A stretch of 49,534 nt of DNA from Leucogyrophana mollusca (lineage: Eukaryota; Basidiomycota; Agaricomycetes; Boletales): NCBI GenBank assembly GCA_021014945.1, contig MU266541.1:1-49534 (forward strand), read 5' to 3'. Within the stretch, counting starts at the first letter, position 1; every line of letters begins with the position of its first letter. The notes under the pieces are model-generated. The model ran no database searches and was not told the DNA's origin. It saw only the letters and a program-made list of their open reading frames with translations. The position numbers and the translations under genes were made by a program. This document shows positions 1 to 10,404 of the stretch, in pieces.

Positions 1-523
1 AATCCTAAACTACACTACAGGTATATAATATATATCAAGGGAGGAGCAGGGGGAAGCAGGGGAGGCTAGGGAGGAGTGTGGGAAAGCATGATATGTTGTT
101 GCTGCCATTTGTGGATATGTTTTGGGTGGTGTGATGGCTATTTCCGCTTTTGGAAGCCAAAAAATGCGACCCAAAATGCTCACATCCAGGGTGGTGACAT
201 CTTAAGCTCAGCTGGTGAGCAGAGATGCCTTTCATGTCTGAGTTTCAAATAAAGCAGATCCTGGCTATTCCCAAGGCTGTGGCAGTTGCAACCAGAGGCA
301 ATTGCCAAGTTATCTTCCAATGGCCCTGGTGGTAGTTACCAGGTAACGTAGGTCAAATACTACAACCTGGGCTGTACAACGGTATCCTTCAGAGGAAGAA
401 CACAAACAACAAGATCGGTATGTATTCATCATTGTTTGTCAGTGTCGAATCACTCACGGTATATTAGGCGAGCTTGAACTGACATTCACTAGGGCATTCT
501 GTCGGGGGGGGAACCTAAAGGCT
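1..523. other. Left-edge region without a supported gene
   Basis: I see no convincing coding exon. Positions 39-82 are a purine-rich G tract (runs of GGGAGG/GGGGG). A possible splice pair (donor GTATGT near 419, acceptor CACTAG near 492) suggests that the ORF at 524 may have upstream exons here, but no upstream start could be fixed. Confidence 0.4.
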
Positions 524-1210
524 ATGATAGAACGCCAGGCCGATTTGCCCCAGGTTTTGGAGGAGCTGAAGCCCATCATGAAGCAATTCTACGATGCTGA
601 TTTCCGAGGAACTCTCCTGAACGATCTGTTGGCCCTCGGGGCCCAAGAATCTCATTCCACAGAACCCACTACGGACAACAAACCTCTCCAAGTGTTACCA
701 GATGATTGGTACCATCGGCTCCTCGCTCGCATTAACCAGGATTCTGCGCCTCTTCGTTTCTGCTCGCATAAGTCTCCTGTTCCTTCCACTATCCCCTTAA
801 ACCCGTTTGTTCAGGACCGCGATGCCATTCGAAAGGATGGTGTCATTTTCAAGGCGAGCTCTCGTGCGAAGGGTGATTCATTCATCATCTTCCGAGCCAT
901 TGGTTGCGATCATTTCAAAGCCGGGCATATCTCCAGGGCTTTCCTTCATGCCTGTCCCACTGCTGAGGGAGACCTTCTCCAGGAGTTTTTTCTAGGCGTT
1001 GAAGAGTTTCGTGAGCTTTCCCCTCAGGACAGCGCGTTCGATCCGTATAGACGATACCCATTAATCGAGGCTCGACTTTTCAATGACCAGACATCTCCAA
1101 CCGTCATCAAGGCTTCGGATATTATCAGCCACTGCGCAACTTGCCCTTACCGCAGTGAGGAATTGTCGGCCAACTGCCGGGTTATATTGTCGTTGAACAG
1201 GGTATATTGA
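524..1210 (+). CDS. Orphan protein, possibly 3' exon of a larger gene
   Basis: This is an uninterrupted 228-residue frame ending in TGA. No enzyme motif is recognised. The C-terminal third reads like a recurrent Agaricomycete repeat-family tail: a block on the pattern DPYRRYPLIEARLF, then a Ser-His-Cys-Ala segment, a CPYR segment and a closing LSLNR. In my recollection this tail occurs in proteins found near DNA transposons (Plavaka/CACTA-like), so the ORF may be a transposon passenger or the last exon of a decayed element; that is inference. A plausible intron just upstream (about 419-492) means the ATG at 524 need not be the true start. No terminal inverted repeats or transposase catalytic residues were found near it. 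Confidence 0.5.
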   Translation: MIERQADLPQVLEELKPIMKQFYDADFRGTLLNDLLALGAQESHSTEPTTDNKPLQVLPDDWYHRLLARINQDSAPLRFCSHKSPVPSTIPLNPFVQDRDAIRKDGVIFKASSRAKGDSFIIFRAIGCDHFKAGHISRAFLHACPTAEGDLLQEFFLGVEEFRELSPQDSAFDPYRRYPLIEARLFNDQTSPTVIKASDIISHCATCPYRSEELSANCRVILSLNRVY

Positions 1211-1896
1211 TCATTCATCTAAGAGATTCACCATGCTGATTGGCACATACACAGAACTAATACTACAGAAGGTCTTAGACTCATCTTGGGAGAGGCAAAA
1301 GCATGGTAATATTGCGTAGATTGGATTCAATTGAACAGCAATTAATACAATTCCACTATTGACAATATTGAGAGATTGGCATAAAAGGGTTCGTACAGGA
1401 GACCAAATGTTGATAACAGTTCATCACATGACCGTCGCTATCGTTGTCGTTACACCATCAAAGGCACCTATGGATCCAAGAGGACTGACGTCGGACAGGA
1501 CAGATAGAACATGAAGCATGAAGGGAATCGAAAGTAATCGAAAGTAGCCACCAGGTTCCGATGGCATGCGTGTTCCCGGTTGGTGGGAACCATTGGTCAT
1601 GATCAGCCCAGATTGGTCACAACTTGAACTTGCACGCGTTCAAAGGACAAAGCTGTTTGCCCCCGTCTGTCGTTTGCATACTGATCGTTCTTTGACACTT
1701 AGGCCCTTTCTTTGTAACGATACAGTTCCCATTTGGACTGACCTGAATAAAGGCAGCCTTGGATACCTTTGTGTCCTTCAAGATCGTACAACGCGCCACA
1801 GGCCACGATGGCTCTTAAATACCGTTCGACTCCTAATGGACCCTACAGGCCTTATTACTAGTCTCGCTCGTTTCAGGTTCGCAATCGAACTCATAC
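1211..1896. other. Intergenic, no gene seen
   Basis: Short frames here on both strands have no recognisable composition or motif. The stretch probably holds the 3' end of the orphan at 524-1210 and the promoter of the gene starting at about 1897. Confidence 0.4.
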
Positions 1897-4800
1897 ATGA
1901 ACACCCCGGCCACGCAACCAGATTCCCCCGCTTCTCGTACCTACAAGCCAGCGCAACCAGCACTTAAACGGAGGGCCGAAGATGATGCCAGTTGGGAGGC
2001 GTTAAAAGACCCCAAGAAACTGAAGTACGACGGTCCCAACGATACCATTGATTCCGAGGCACGGCCAAAACGACAGGTCAGTATTCATTAGCGAATCGCT
2101 GCTTGTGTACTCACCATTCGTATTGGTATCTCAAACTAGAAACCTCGCGGTTTTGCGAGCTGGTTTGGCGGCGTCTTCAGAAGACCAGGTAGCCCCCCAC
2201 TATCACACGAGGAACAGTCGCCTGAGGTACCCTTCCTCATGACCCGGCTTTCGGTTAGTAATGCTTACAACGTTGTCAGGATAATCCTATGTTAGGCAGC
2301 GAGGAGGGACTCCCACTTTTGGGCCCCCATTTTAGGTTCCCGCCTGCAACCCGCCAGTACAATGTAAGTCCTGACATGACTCTTCCTCGTATTCTTCTCA
2401 TGAGTGCCTCTCTAGGACAACGGTATTGCACTCCTGCGTCCCAATGAGAGTATGATGGACTTTCTTGAAGAACAGCTCCAAGAGACCCAGGACGGACGAA
2501 GTCGTGCAACTACTAGCTCTCAGGTAGTGGGGCTAGCACCGTTTATCGACTGTGATGCAGCTAATCACATACCCTCTAGGAGCGGTACGATGCTCACGCC
2601 GCTGATGGTCAAGGTCAGCACCAGGAGACGGAGGGTCGAGAATCGACGGCGCTGCCGGTGAACGTAAGTCAGGACGTTTTCGGATTAAGACGTTGGCTAA
2701 CTGTCAACTTGACAGGGAAGTGGTGCGTACGGGGATCAGCACCAGCAGATCGTAAGTCAAGAATCGATCGAGTCACGGGTGAGTACGCCTTCTGGGATCT
2801 CTGGTATTAGATGGCTTACCGTCTATTGAACCATGAGACCACTGACGGACATACGGTACAATCACGTAACGTTCAGCATGAGCAAATCGAAACTGAAGTT
2901 CAACGATCGATAATACCACAGGTGAGCGCAGGCGTCGCGGCTTCTAGACATGCATGAGGACTTACTGTACATGAACTTAGGATACATCTGACGACTATGT
3001 GAGAGATTCGGCTCAGATACAAAACCAAGACTCCAGCATCTCGCAGGTATACGCTTATCCTGAGGCCGTACCTCCATCCTTGCTTACTTCCTTTACTATA
3101 GGGTGGTGGGGTAGCAACCGCTCACTCCAAACGCGTTGATGGTGCTGGAAGAGTCAGTGGTCTTGTACCCTTGGGGGCGGGCTTTCCGACCGACGTACCC
3201 TTCAGCTATCAATACCCCTGCCCGTCTTCTGTGGGGTGGCTCGCATCTCCCGGCAACCCACCGTTCTCGTTCACACCTCATGCGTTTACTAATATCGAGG
3301 TTCACCGAACTTCGCAGCTCCTCCAAGATGTTGCCGGACGGAGCGATGTCCAGCCTTCACCTGCTAACGACACACAGCCCATCGATAGTACGCACCAGCC
3401 TCTTTTATCGGATGCCATTGGCTCCGGACAAAATATTCCTCCGAATGCTTCCCCAGAACCATCTTCGCACCTTGAGCCAACACGCGAACGCATTACGGTG
3501 TCCTCGCCGCCCACACTTCCTCGCTCGCCCGTTCAGAACGATTTGTTACCCGTCACTCACGCTGCCGATTTACTCAGTCAATCTGGACCATCTCAGGGAG
3601 ATGGGCACATTAGCATAAACCCAATTCGTGGAGATTTAATTGTCGCTGGCCGAAACGATGTTTCCAATGTCGGAAACACACTGGATTCGTCGGTCTCTTC
3701 CTTGCCGCCTTGGACACCACAACCTGGTTATGCGCAGGCAGGGGAATCTCCTTTCGCTCTTTCATCGCCCATCGTTGGTCCCAACGCGTCGTCACGCTTG
3801 CCGCCTTGGACACCACAACCTGGTTATGCGCAGGCAGGGGAATCTCCTTTCGCTCTTTCATCGCCCATCGTTGGTCCCAACGCGTCGTCACGCGTCGCCT
3901 CCACTTCCGACTCAAGCTGTTGTTCACCATCTCAGATCCCGCAGACGAGTAATGCGGAAGCTGGCGTTACTGCACCCGATCGTCTTTCGACCCCCCCTAC
4001 CCGAGTGACTAGCACCATCACACCCTCTGTCACTCGTCAGAACACGCCGTCGCGTGCATCCTCCCCTGACAGTTCTGCGGGGCCTCCATCGTCTCAAAGC
4101 CCACGCCCAAGTAACACGCAGGCTGGCCAGGTCGTACCCAGTCATCATACCTCCAGTACTCCACCAGAACTTCCTCCTACCCCCGGGCCTGCCAGTGTGT
4201 TGACACAATCCCAAGTTGCCCCCTCGGAAGACACGCTGGCCACAGGTTTCAATTCTTCCGTTCCTTCTCAGTCCCAGCCTGCGCATCTAGGTAGCACGCT
4301 TGCTGATACAATTATGCGTGATCCTCCAACACGTACAGATGGTGTGAACCACCACACGTCACCTCATGGTAGCACGCTGGCTGATACAATTATGCATGAT
4401 CCTCCAACACGTACAGATGGTGTGAACCACCACACGTCACCTCATGCAGCTCCCGCATTCGATCACATAACCCCTCTCGTCCCATCTCAAGCCCCGCACC
4501 CTGGGAACCCTCAAGTGACCGCAGATCACCAACCTCCTCCCGTTACTGGCCAGATCCGGAGCACATGGGTGCCGCAAGCCTCTCAATCGTTGCAGGCTAG
4601 CGCGACTACTCATGCTTCGTCTAGACGTGCTGCTGATCAAAACGCTCCTGTTCACGCCCACCCTCCTTTCAGAATTCATAACCCTCCTTTACCACTTCCC
4701 CCGGGCACTGTGCAGGTAGGCACAATTGCACCTTTAGGCACCACCTCTGAACGCGTTGCTACTCTACGGAACGCCGTATCAACTATCAGTGATACAAATC

Positions 4801-6668
4801 CATTTGTATTGCATGCTCGTAACGCATCGCCCAGCATCACCGTACCTTCTCATCCCCCTTCTGCGCGCATCACCGAGCAGAATGCGCCTGCTTCTGCTTT
4901 CAACTTTTCAACCCCTTTTATGCCGGCTCGGATCCCGCATTCTGCTAACGTACAAGTCCCCGCATCCCTATCTGTCCACCCTGGAAGATCATCCCAGGCC
5001 CTGCTTCCTGTCAACTCTCATGTTAGCGGTGGTGTACATCATGCTCCACAAGCTTCGGGACCGCACATTGGCCCATCTGCGACACCCTCTGGGTCGATCG
5101 GGGCCCGATCCAGAAATCCTTTCCATAGGCTCGACCCACCTCCCCAGTTCCTCCCATCCCAGCATGATGGCGCCAGTGGGAATGGTGTATGCTCTTCCGT
5201 ACGTCTGTTGATTCAACGAACTGATAAGTCCGAATCTCACTTTGATTTGCAGTCTATTATCGGGCAGCCACCCAACCATGGTGTCGACGTGCACTCTGCG
5301 ACCGAGATTCAAGCACAAATGGCGCCGATCTTGAGCGCAATGGCTAACCACTTCACCAGACTGCAGGATACACTGGAATTACAGATCAAGACAAGTCAGA
5401 ACGTTCTTGCAAGGCTGGAGAGTCGTGCAGGTGAACATGATGAGCAAAGGACTCGTGAGGAGCCTTTGGCCAAGTCCACGGCTACTAAAATACGCGGGCA
5501 TTCATCTCGCAAAACGCAAACTTCGGTACAGACTGGTCGTCCCCACGGCAACGCGCCCGATGTTGGTTCTGCAGTCGTAGATCCTTATGCCAATGACCCC
5601 AATATCGATGCCTTTCGCGTAAGCCTTTCCTTTAACGTCCCCTCATCTTGGTTGATGCTCATGAGTACCGCAGGCGCATGTGCGAAAGCACCTCAGGCAT
5701 CTGCTCAAGATCACCTCATCATCTCAGATCCGATCTACTATACCCCCAACCGACGACGAAATCGAGGCATTCAATCGTCGTGATCCTGGCTGCATCACGA
5801 TCACCGCGGAGAATTTCCGACTCGATATGACCCGAAGTCGCACCTCGCCTTTCAACAAGCAGGCGCTGCACGTCGCGACCGCTGATTTCATCACCAAGGT
5901 CACCGAGGCCAAATGGTATAATTATCCAGCTATACCTGCCAAATTCCTGGATGCCGACTATGTTCAATTCACACTACACGGTCAATTGCTGAACTTGAAG
6001 AGAGCCTATCGAGAGCGCTCGACTCCAGGCGACACAGCTCAAACTTCAGCTCGTCTGGCGAGCTCAGCCCGCAGTGGAAGGAAATCACGGGTAAAAGCCA
6101 TTCTAATGGCGTTTGGTCACTCACTTATTCCATCTTTCAGCTATTAGCTAAACGAGTTCAAGCGGTGACAAAGGACCCGCGCCATGTTCAACATCTTCCG
6201 CTGATGCAATCATTAACTCACCATTGTGTCAGTTCCGATGAAGCTGAGGGTGAGGGAGACGATAAGCGCTTTGCCAGCAAAACGCCAGTGTGGCGAAGCA
6301 ACGAGCTTACTGCATTCCTCTGGCGTTTGGACGAGGTGATCTCGGCTCACCGCGTACCCAAAGTCGGTCACAATGTCGTCAAAGGTAATCAACCTCATCG
6401 CCACTATCATCCAACCCCTCCGCGGTTCTCTACGACCTCCATAGCCCCACCTGGTCTGCCCATCAATTGCTATGATCCCGCGTGGTATGAGTCTCTACGG
6501 GAGCACGAAGTTATGGCCCTCGATGTGAAGACAACCAGCTACCAGTTTGTCCAGCAGCAAGCTGGAGAGGGAGAATCGAGTGCGGGGCATGCCAATGGCA
6601 ACGAAATGGAGATAGACGATGGCGTACGGGCAGCGGAAGGCGACGTGAACCCCACAGGCAACGATTGA
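1897..6668 (+). CDS. Pro/Ser-rich protein with conserved Agaricomycete C-terminal region (multi-exon)
   Basis: Function unknown. The N-terminal part (1897-3100) is a string of small exons with Lys/Arg-rich and acidic segments; their joins are tentative. A very long exon open from 3171 to 5783 encodes a low-complexity, surely disordered Pro/Ser/Thr/His/Gln-rich region. The C-terminal exons (about 5680-6668) carry the diagnostic part: a helical segment, PTDDEIEAFN, an ENFRLDM motif, a second helical block around LLNLKRAYRER, then SSDE, WRSNEL and LPINCYDPAWYESL. This order matches a large uncharacterised Agaricomycete family that I recognise by pattern. Two in-frame tandem duplications lie in the disordered exon and a third spans the stop codon. 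The N-terminal exons could be a separate gene; the start at 1897 is a guess. Confidence 0.6.
3701..3892 (+). repeat. 96-bp in-frame tandem duplication
   Basis: Two head-to-tail copies start at 3701 and 3797 and appear identical. The unit is 32 codons, so the duplication keeps the reading frame and adds a second copy of a PPWTPQPGYAQAG-type segment to the disordered region. Confidence 0.93.
4290..4445 (+). repeat. 78-bp in-frame tandem duplication
   Basis: Copies start at 4290 and 4368, 26 codons each (STLADTIM.DPPTRTDGVNH pattern). They differ by only a few substitutions, one changing Arg to His. Confidence 0.92.
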
Positions 6669-6774
6669 TAGGAGAGGGCGAATCGAGTGCGGGACATGCC
6701 AATGGCAACGAAATGGAGATACATGACGGCGTACGAGCAGCGGAAGGCCCGTGAACCCCACAGGCAACGATTGA
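6564..6774 (+). repeat. About 105-bp duplication covering the stop codon
   Basis: The last 35 codons of the preceding gene, with the TGA at 6666-6668, are repeated at 6671-6774. The second copy has scattered substitutions and a 3-nt loss (GGCGACGTGAACC versus GGCCCGTGAACC), and lies outside the coding region. Confidence 0.9.
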
Positions 6775-6940
6775 TGTAATATCTATATCATACATGTGTA
6801 GCTGTTAGCAAAAAGATATTTCCCCTTCGATTTGCTTGGGCACCCATAAGCACCCATACGTGCAAACGGACACAATTAGCAACGTTTCACAAACAAGTGG
6901 CTCAGCCCTTTGACTTACAGGCTACCCCAAGTCCTATTTC

Positions 6941-8783
6941 ATGGCGGACGGTACTTACCTTCCGCTACACACGCTCAAGAACGGTCATGTGGATTCCGTC
7001 ATCTGTCTCGCATTTTCCAAAGGAGGGGAATTCCTTGCCAGCGGAGGCGAAGACGGCAAGCTGGTAATTTGGGACATAGTTAAAGCGCAGCCGTTGTCTC
7101 GCATCCATATGAAGAGTCCAGTGTTGAGTCTTCAGTGGAACCTCAAATCGAAGTCGACACTGTTTTGTGGTTGTCAGGATGGAACTCTCGTGCTGATCCC
7201 GGACGTCAACGTAAGTACCAAGGGCTCGTAGTTGCCTGTCTCATTGATTGATGTTGTCGAAGGACACAGGTACCATGTTCGAGGTCCTAACGGGGGTGCA
7301 AGCACCCGTTTATTGTACGGACTTGCACTCTTCCGGCCGGGAGCTCGCCATCGGGCTTGGTTGCGAGGTGCATATCGCCAAGGAGATGACCAAATGTAAC
7401 GCAACCCGGCCCTTTACGGCCATTCCTGGAATGCTAACCATTGTTTCTTCTACTTTACGCAGTCACATATGCTACTTTCACTGTTCTTCCTGAACCGACT
7501 GCGTTACCTCGTCATGACTCCGATGAAGACGTCGATACTGATGATGTTTGGGTGCGAGCCAGGGCCATTTCCTTCTTCAAGAACCCACGCCAGCTGGTCG
7601 TTGCGTACCTTAACCACGGTATCATGTACGCGAGATGTCGTCTGCCCTCATCACTCGTTTGGCTGACTTAGTCCATGTTGATTTTAGTTGCTGGGATGTT
7701 CGAGCAAGATCACAGCTGTGGCTTATCATTCCAAGCCATAGACACAGACATATGTAAGCACTACTGCCCGTCGATTTGAAACCCAGTTTTCAACAGGATA
7801 GCAGTGGTCACGCTGTTCTATCTCCGGATCGACGCTATATTCTCGTTTCTAACCTCAATAACGGACTTGACTTATATCCTGTCGGGAAATCCAACATATT
7901 ACAATCCTACCGGTACCACGCGGACGCAGACAAGAACTATCCTTTTACCGTGGGCTTTCTTCGCGATGGAGAGGCACTTATGTGCGGCTCTCCTTCTGGA
8001 AAAGTAGCAGTCTGGAACACGAAGACAGGCATACACGCGCAGACGTTGTCGCACGGAGGTTTGATTCTCTTCATGCTGTCATATGGAGGAATTTTGACGT
8101 TTGTGGCCAGGGGTCATGGTCCAAGCTGTCTCTGTAAGTCCATTATCGGGCATTCTGTGGCGACTAACTGGAATCACGTCTATATATTTCAGAGTTTTCA
8201 GGGTCACAAATACAGTTTAGTGGTGACATCAACCGTGGGCCTCGGAGAGAGGACATATATCAAAGTTTGGAGGGCGGAAACTGGTCGGTATGAACGTTTC
8301 TCAGAAGTGCAATACTGACCGTTCAACAGCTTCGAAGAGACTCTGGGTCGTCGATTGGGTACGTTAACCAAGGAAACTGATTGATTAGTAAGTTGACCTT
8401 CTTTGTCTCCAGCTTTTTGCGGAAGAGGATGCTATATACGTCACCTGGGGCAAGTTTATCTTAGCCTTGACCTTGTTATGGTTGGTTATCGACACCATTG
8501 GTGCGTTCTATACGGTCAGTCATCGTGCACTATTCGCGAAGCATTGCTAATGGCAGTCAACCATTAGTCTTCACGCTCCTCCAACGGTGCCTACCAACAT
8601 CAGAGCCTGTTTTTTGCTTTCATGAACACTGTCGGGGGTGTAATATCTGGGATTCCGGGAAAGGTTTCGTCTGGTTGGCGATATGGTATTGGTCACTTCT
8701 GGGCTGCCGTCTCGGCTGGACTGAGATGGGCATCTGATTGGGTGGACGTCCCGCAGGAAACTTCTGGCACCATTTATCTGTAG
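6941..8783 (+). CDS. WD40-repeat protein with C-terminal membrane segment
   Basis: The reading begins at ATG 6941 (MADGTYLPLHTLKNGH) and splices cleanly through exons 6941-7210, 7263-7395, 7463-7625, 7688-7753, 7787-8134 and 8195-about 8287, then short exons, 8413-8514 and 8568-8783. The first 80 residues form a typical WD40 blade (HVDSVICLAFS, FLASGGEDGKLVIWDI); further blades end in CWDVRA, SGKVAVWN and YIKVWRAET. After the propeller comes a hydrophobic stretch (FILALTLLWLVIDTIGAFY) that looks like one transmembrane helix, then a short tail ending GTIYL. Propellers serve as protein-binding scaffolds; the partner is unknown. Families of such WD40 proteins are expanded in Agaricomycetes. Exon joins between 8288 and 8412 are approximate. 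Confidence 0.78.
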
Positions 8784-9133
8784 TGCGATCAGGAGCGATT
8801 GCGAACACCATCGATATGAGGGCATTTGTCATCACGCGGCCGTAATTACTTATCTTGTGCGACAATCCTTTGTCGAACTCCTTGTCATCCTCTGTATCCG
8901 AGTTGCGGCTTCTTGTGACCGCGGGCAACCTTTGTTGACCCTTTCATTCTTTGATCATGTTCGACGACCACTGATGAAGCTCCGAGGTCTTGATGTGGCT
9001 CAAAGGGACGAGAAATTCGCCAAAAGTATATAAGGGTGACATCTAACTCGTAAGTGTCCCCAACCCTCCCACTAGTAGTACACTAATAGCATTCCCCCCC
9101 CCCCCCTCCCCCCCAACTCCCTTGGTGATTAAC
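8784..9133. other. Intergenic / 5' region of the RING gene with poly-C tract
   Basis: No gene is seen. An unusual pyrimidine tract, 13 C then T then 7 C, lies at 9094-9114, only about 20 bp before the ATG of the RING gene, probably in its 5' UTR. Confidence 0.6.
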
Positions 9134-10056
9134 ATGCCTCGTACTCACTCGACTTCGTCTACTCGCGAAAATCACATCGATTCGTCACCTTATTCCCTTC
9201 GGTCGTTGTCCTCGAAGACCTCTTCGCCCTCCAGCACCCCGCCTTTGTCAAACGCCGACACAGCGGAAACTCTGCAGTTACTTCGAGTGGAAGTTATCCG
9301 CGCTCGTCAGGTAAGATTATCGTTCTTCTTGACTCCTCACCCTTTACTTGTCCTTTACTTAACCTGTCGACTACTTTCCAGGATGCTGCACGGCGGAAAG
9401 AGGAGGCTATCAGTGCGAAGAACGACCTTCGTGAAGCTGAAGAAGAGAAGCAGAAAGTAGAAGAGGAAAAGGAGGCAGCAATGGCCAGAGCTGAGGCGGC
9501 ACACAATGCCAATAAACGGGTATGTATCTGTTCTCCGAATACTATCTTGATGCTGGCACCGGATATTGATCATTCCCGCTAGTTTTTAGTCGCCCGGGAC
9601 AGGGCCACCGATTGTTCGATCTGCCATGAGACGTCACGACGTCCTTTCACGTAAGTGTCGCCCGTAACACAAAGTCAGGGCGCCAACGTCTCATCCCTCG
9701 CCGACAGTCTCGGTGCTTGCGGGCATTCGTTCTGCCACGGTTGTTTACGTGGCTGGTTTCAAAACACTATCGCGCAACGCTTAGAACACTCGCAGGCTCC
9801 CGAACATCTCAAGCACGCCCCATACACGGTTGCTCAATTGGAGGAGATCTCCCGTAGGTATCCTGTATTGGTGTTCTACTCATGCCCCATGTGCCGCAAC
9901 GCCGTCGACCAGAAACCGATCGAAACGCGATGCCTGAAAGAACTTCTCGACGCCATTTCCGACGTTTTCGGAGCGCCCATCGAGCACGCGAATGACTTGA
10001 TGTGGAACGTACAAGACCCTTGGGCAGACAGCTGGTTTATGAGCGCGCGTCTTTGA
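9134..10056 (+). CDS. Coiled-coil RING finger protein (probable E3 ubiquitin ligase)
   Basis: Four exons (9134-9310, 9382-9519, 9583-9650, 9708-10056) sum to 732 nt, giving 243 residues in frame. Residues 1-45 are Ser/Thr-rich. Residues about 48-105 are an Arg/Glu/Lys/Ala-rich coiled coil. A C3HC4 RING follows: CSIC at 116-119, Cys-Gly-His with FC and a further Cys at 132-140, and the closing CPMC pair. The last pair is separated by an unusually long Glu/Gln/His-rich insert of about 40 residues. RING domains recruit E2 enzymes, so E3 ligase activity is the default inference; substrate is unknown. The ATG at 9134 was chosen over 9122 because MPRTHS starts the conserved-looking N-terminus. Introns split the RING itself. 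Confidence 0.85.
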
Positions 10057-10404
10057 CGAACGCCTTTTCCGACACAGTGACTTCCTATTTTCATTTCGTT
10101 ATTACCTCTATCCCATACGACGATCGTCGTTTCTCTGTTGAAAGATTCGTGATGTTTCATTTTCTTGTTTCTTTCGTTGTGTGGCTAAAACTACAGTGTA
10201 CGACTCTAATCTATACTCGGGAGTGTATCTGAGTGTATCCTAGTGTATCTCATAACAGTCTGCCATCGTGCAAATGAATTATTTAATAACCGACCCCGAT
10301 CGGGCTTTTTGATGCGATTGTTATCCAATCATAACTCACTTCGTCGCTTCGAAGCGCACCGCTCCAGTCGAGTTCACTGCTAGCCTCGTTAGACCCCGTC
10401 TACC
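10057..10404. other. Intergenic, no gene seen
   Basis: AT-richer spacer between two same-strand genes. It contains a short repeat of GTGTATC around 10220-10250, in the likely 3' UTR of the RING gene. No other structure was recognised. Confidence 0.4.

Noticed and set aside
3610..3930. Minus and alternative plus frames over the 96-bp repeat
   Set aside because: They stay open only because the repeat unit is a multiple of three; the long plus exon 3171-5783 explains the region.
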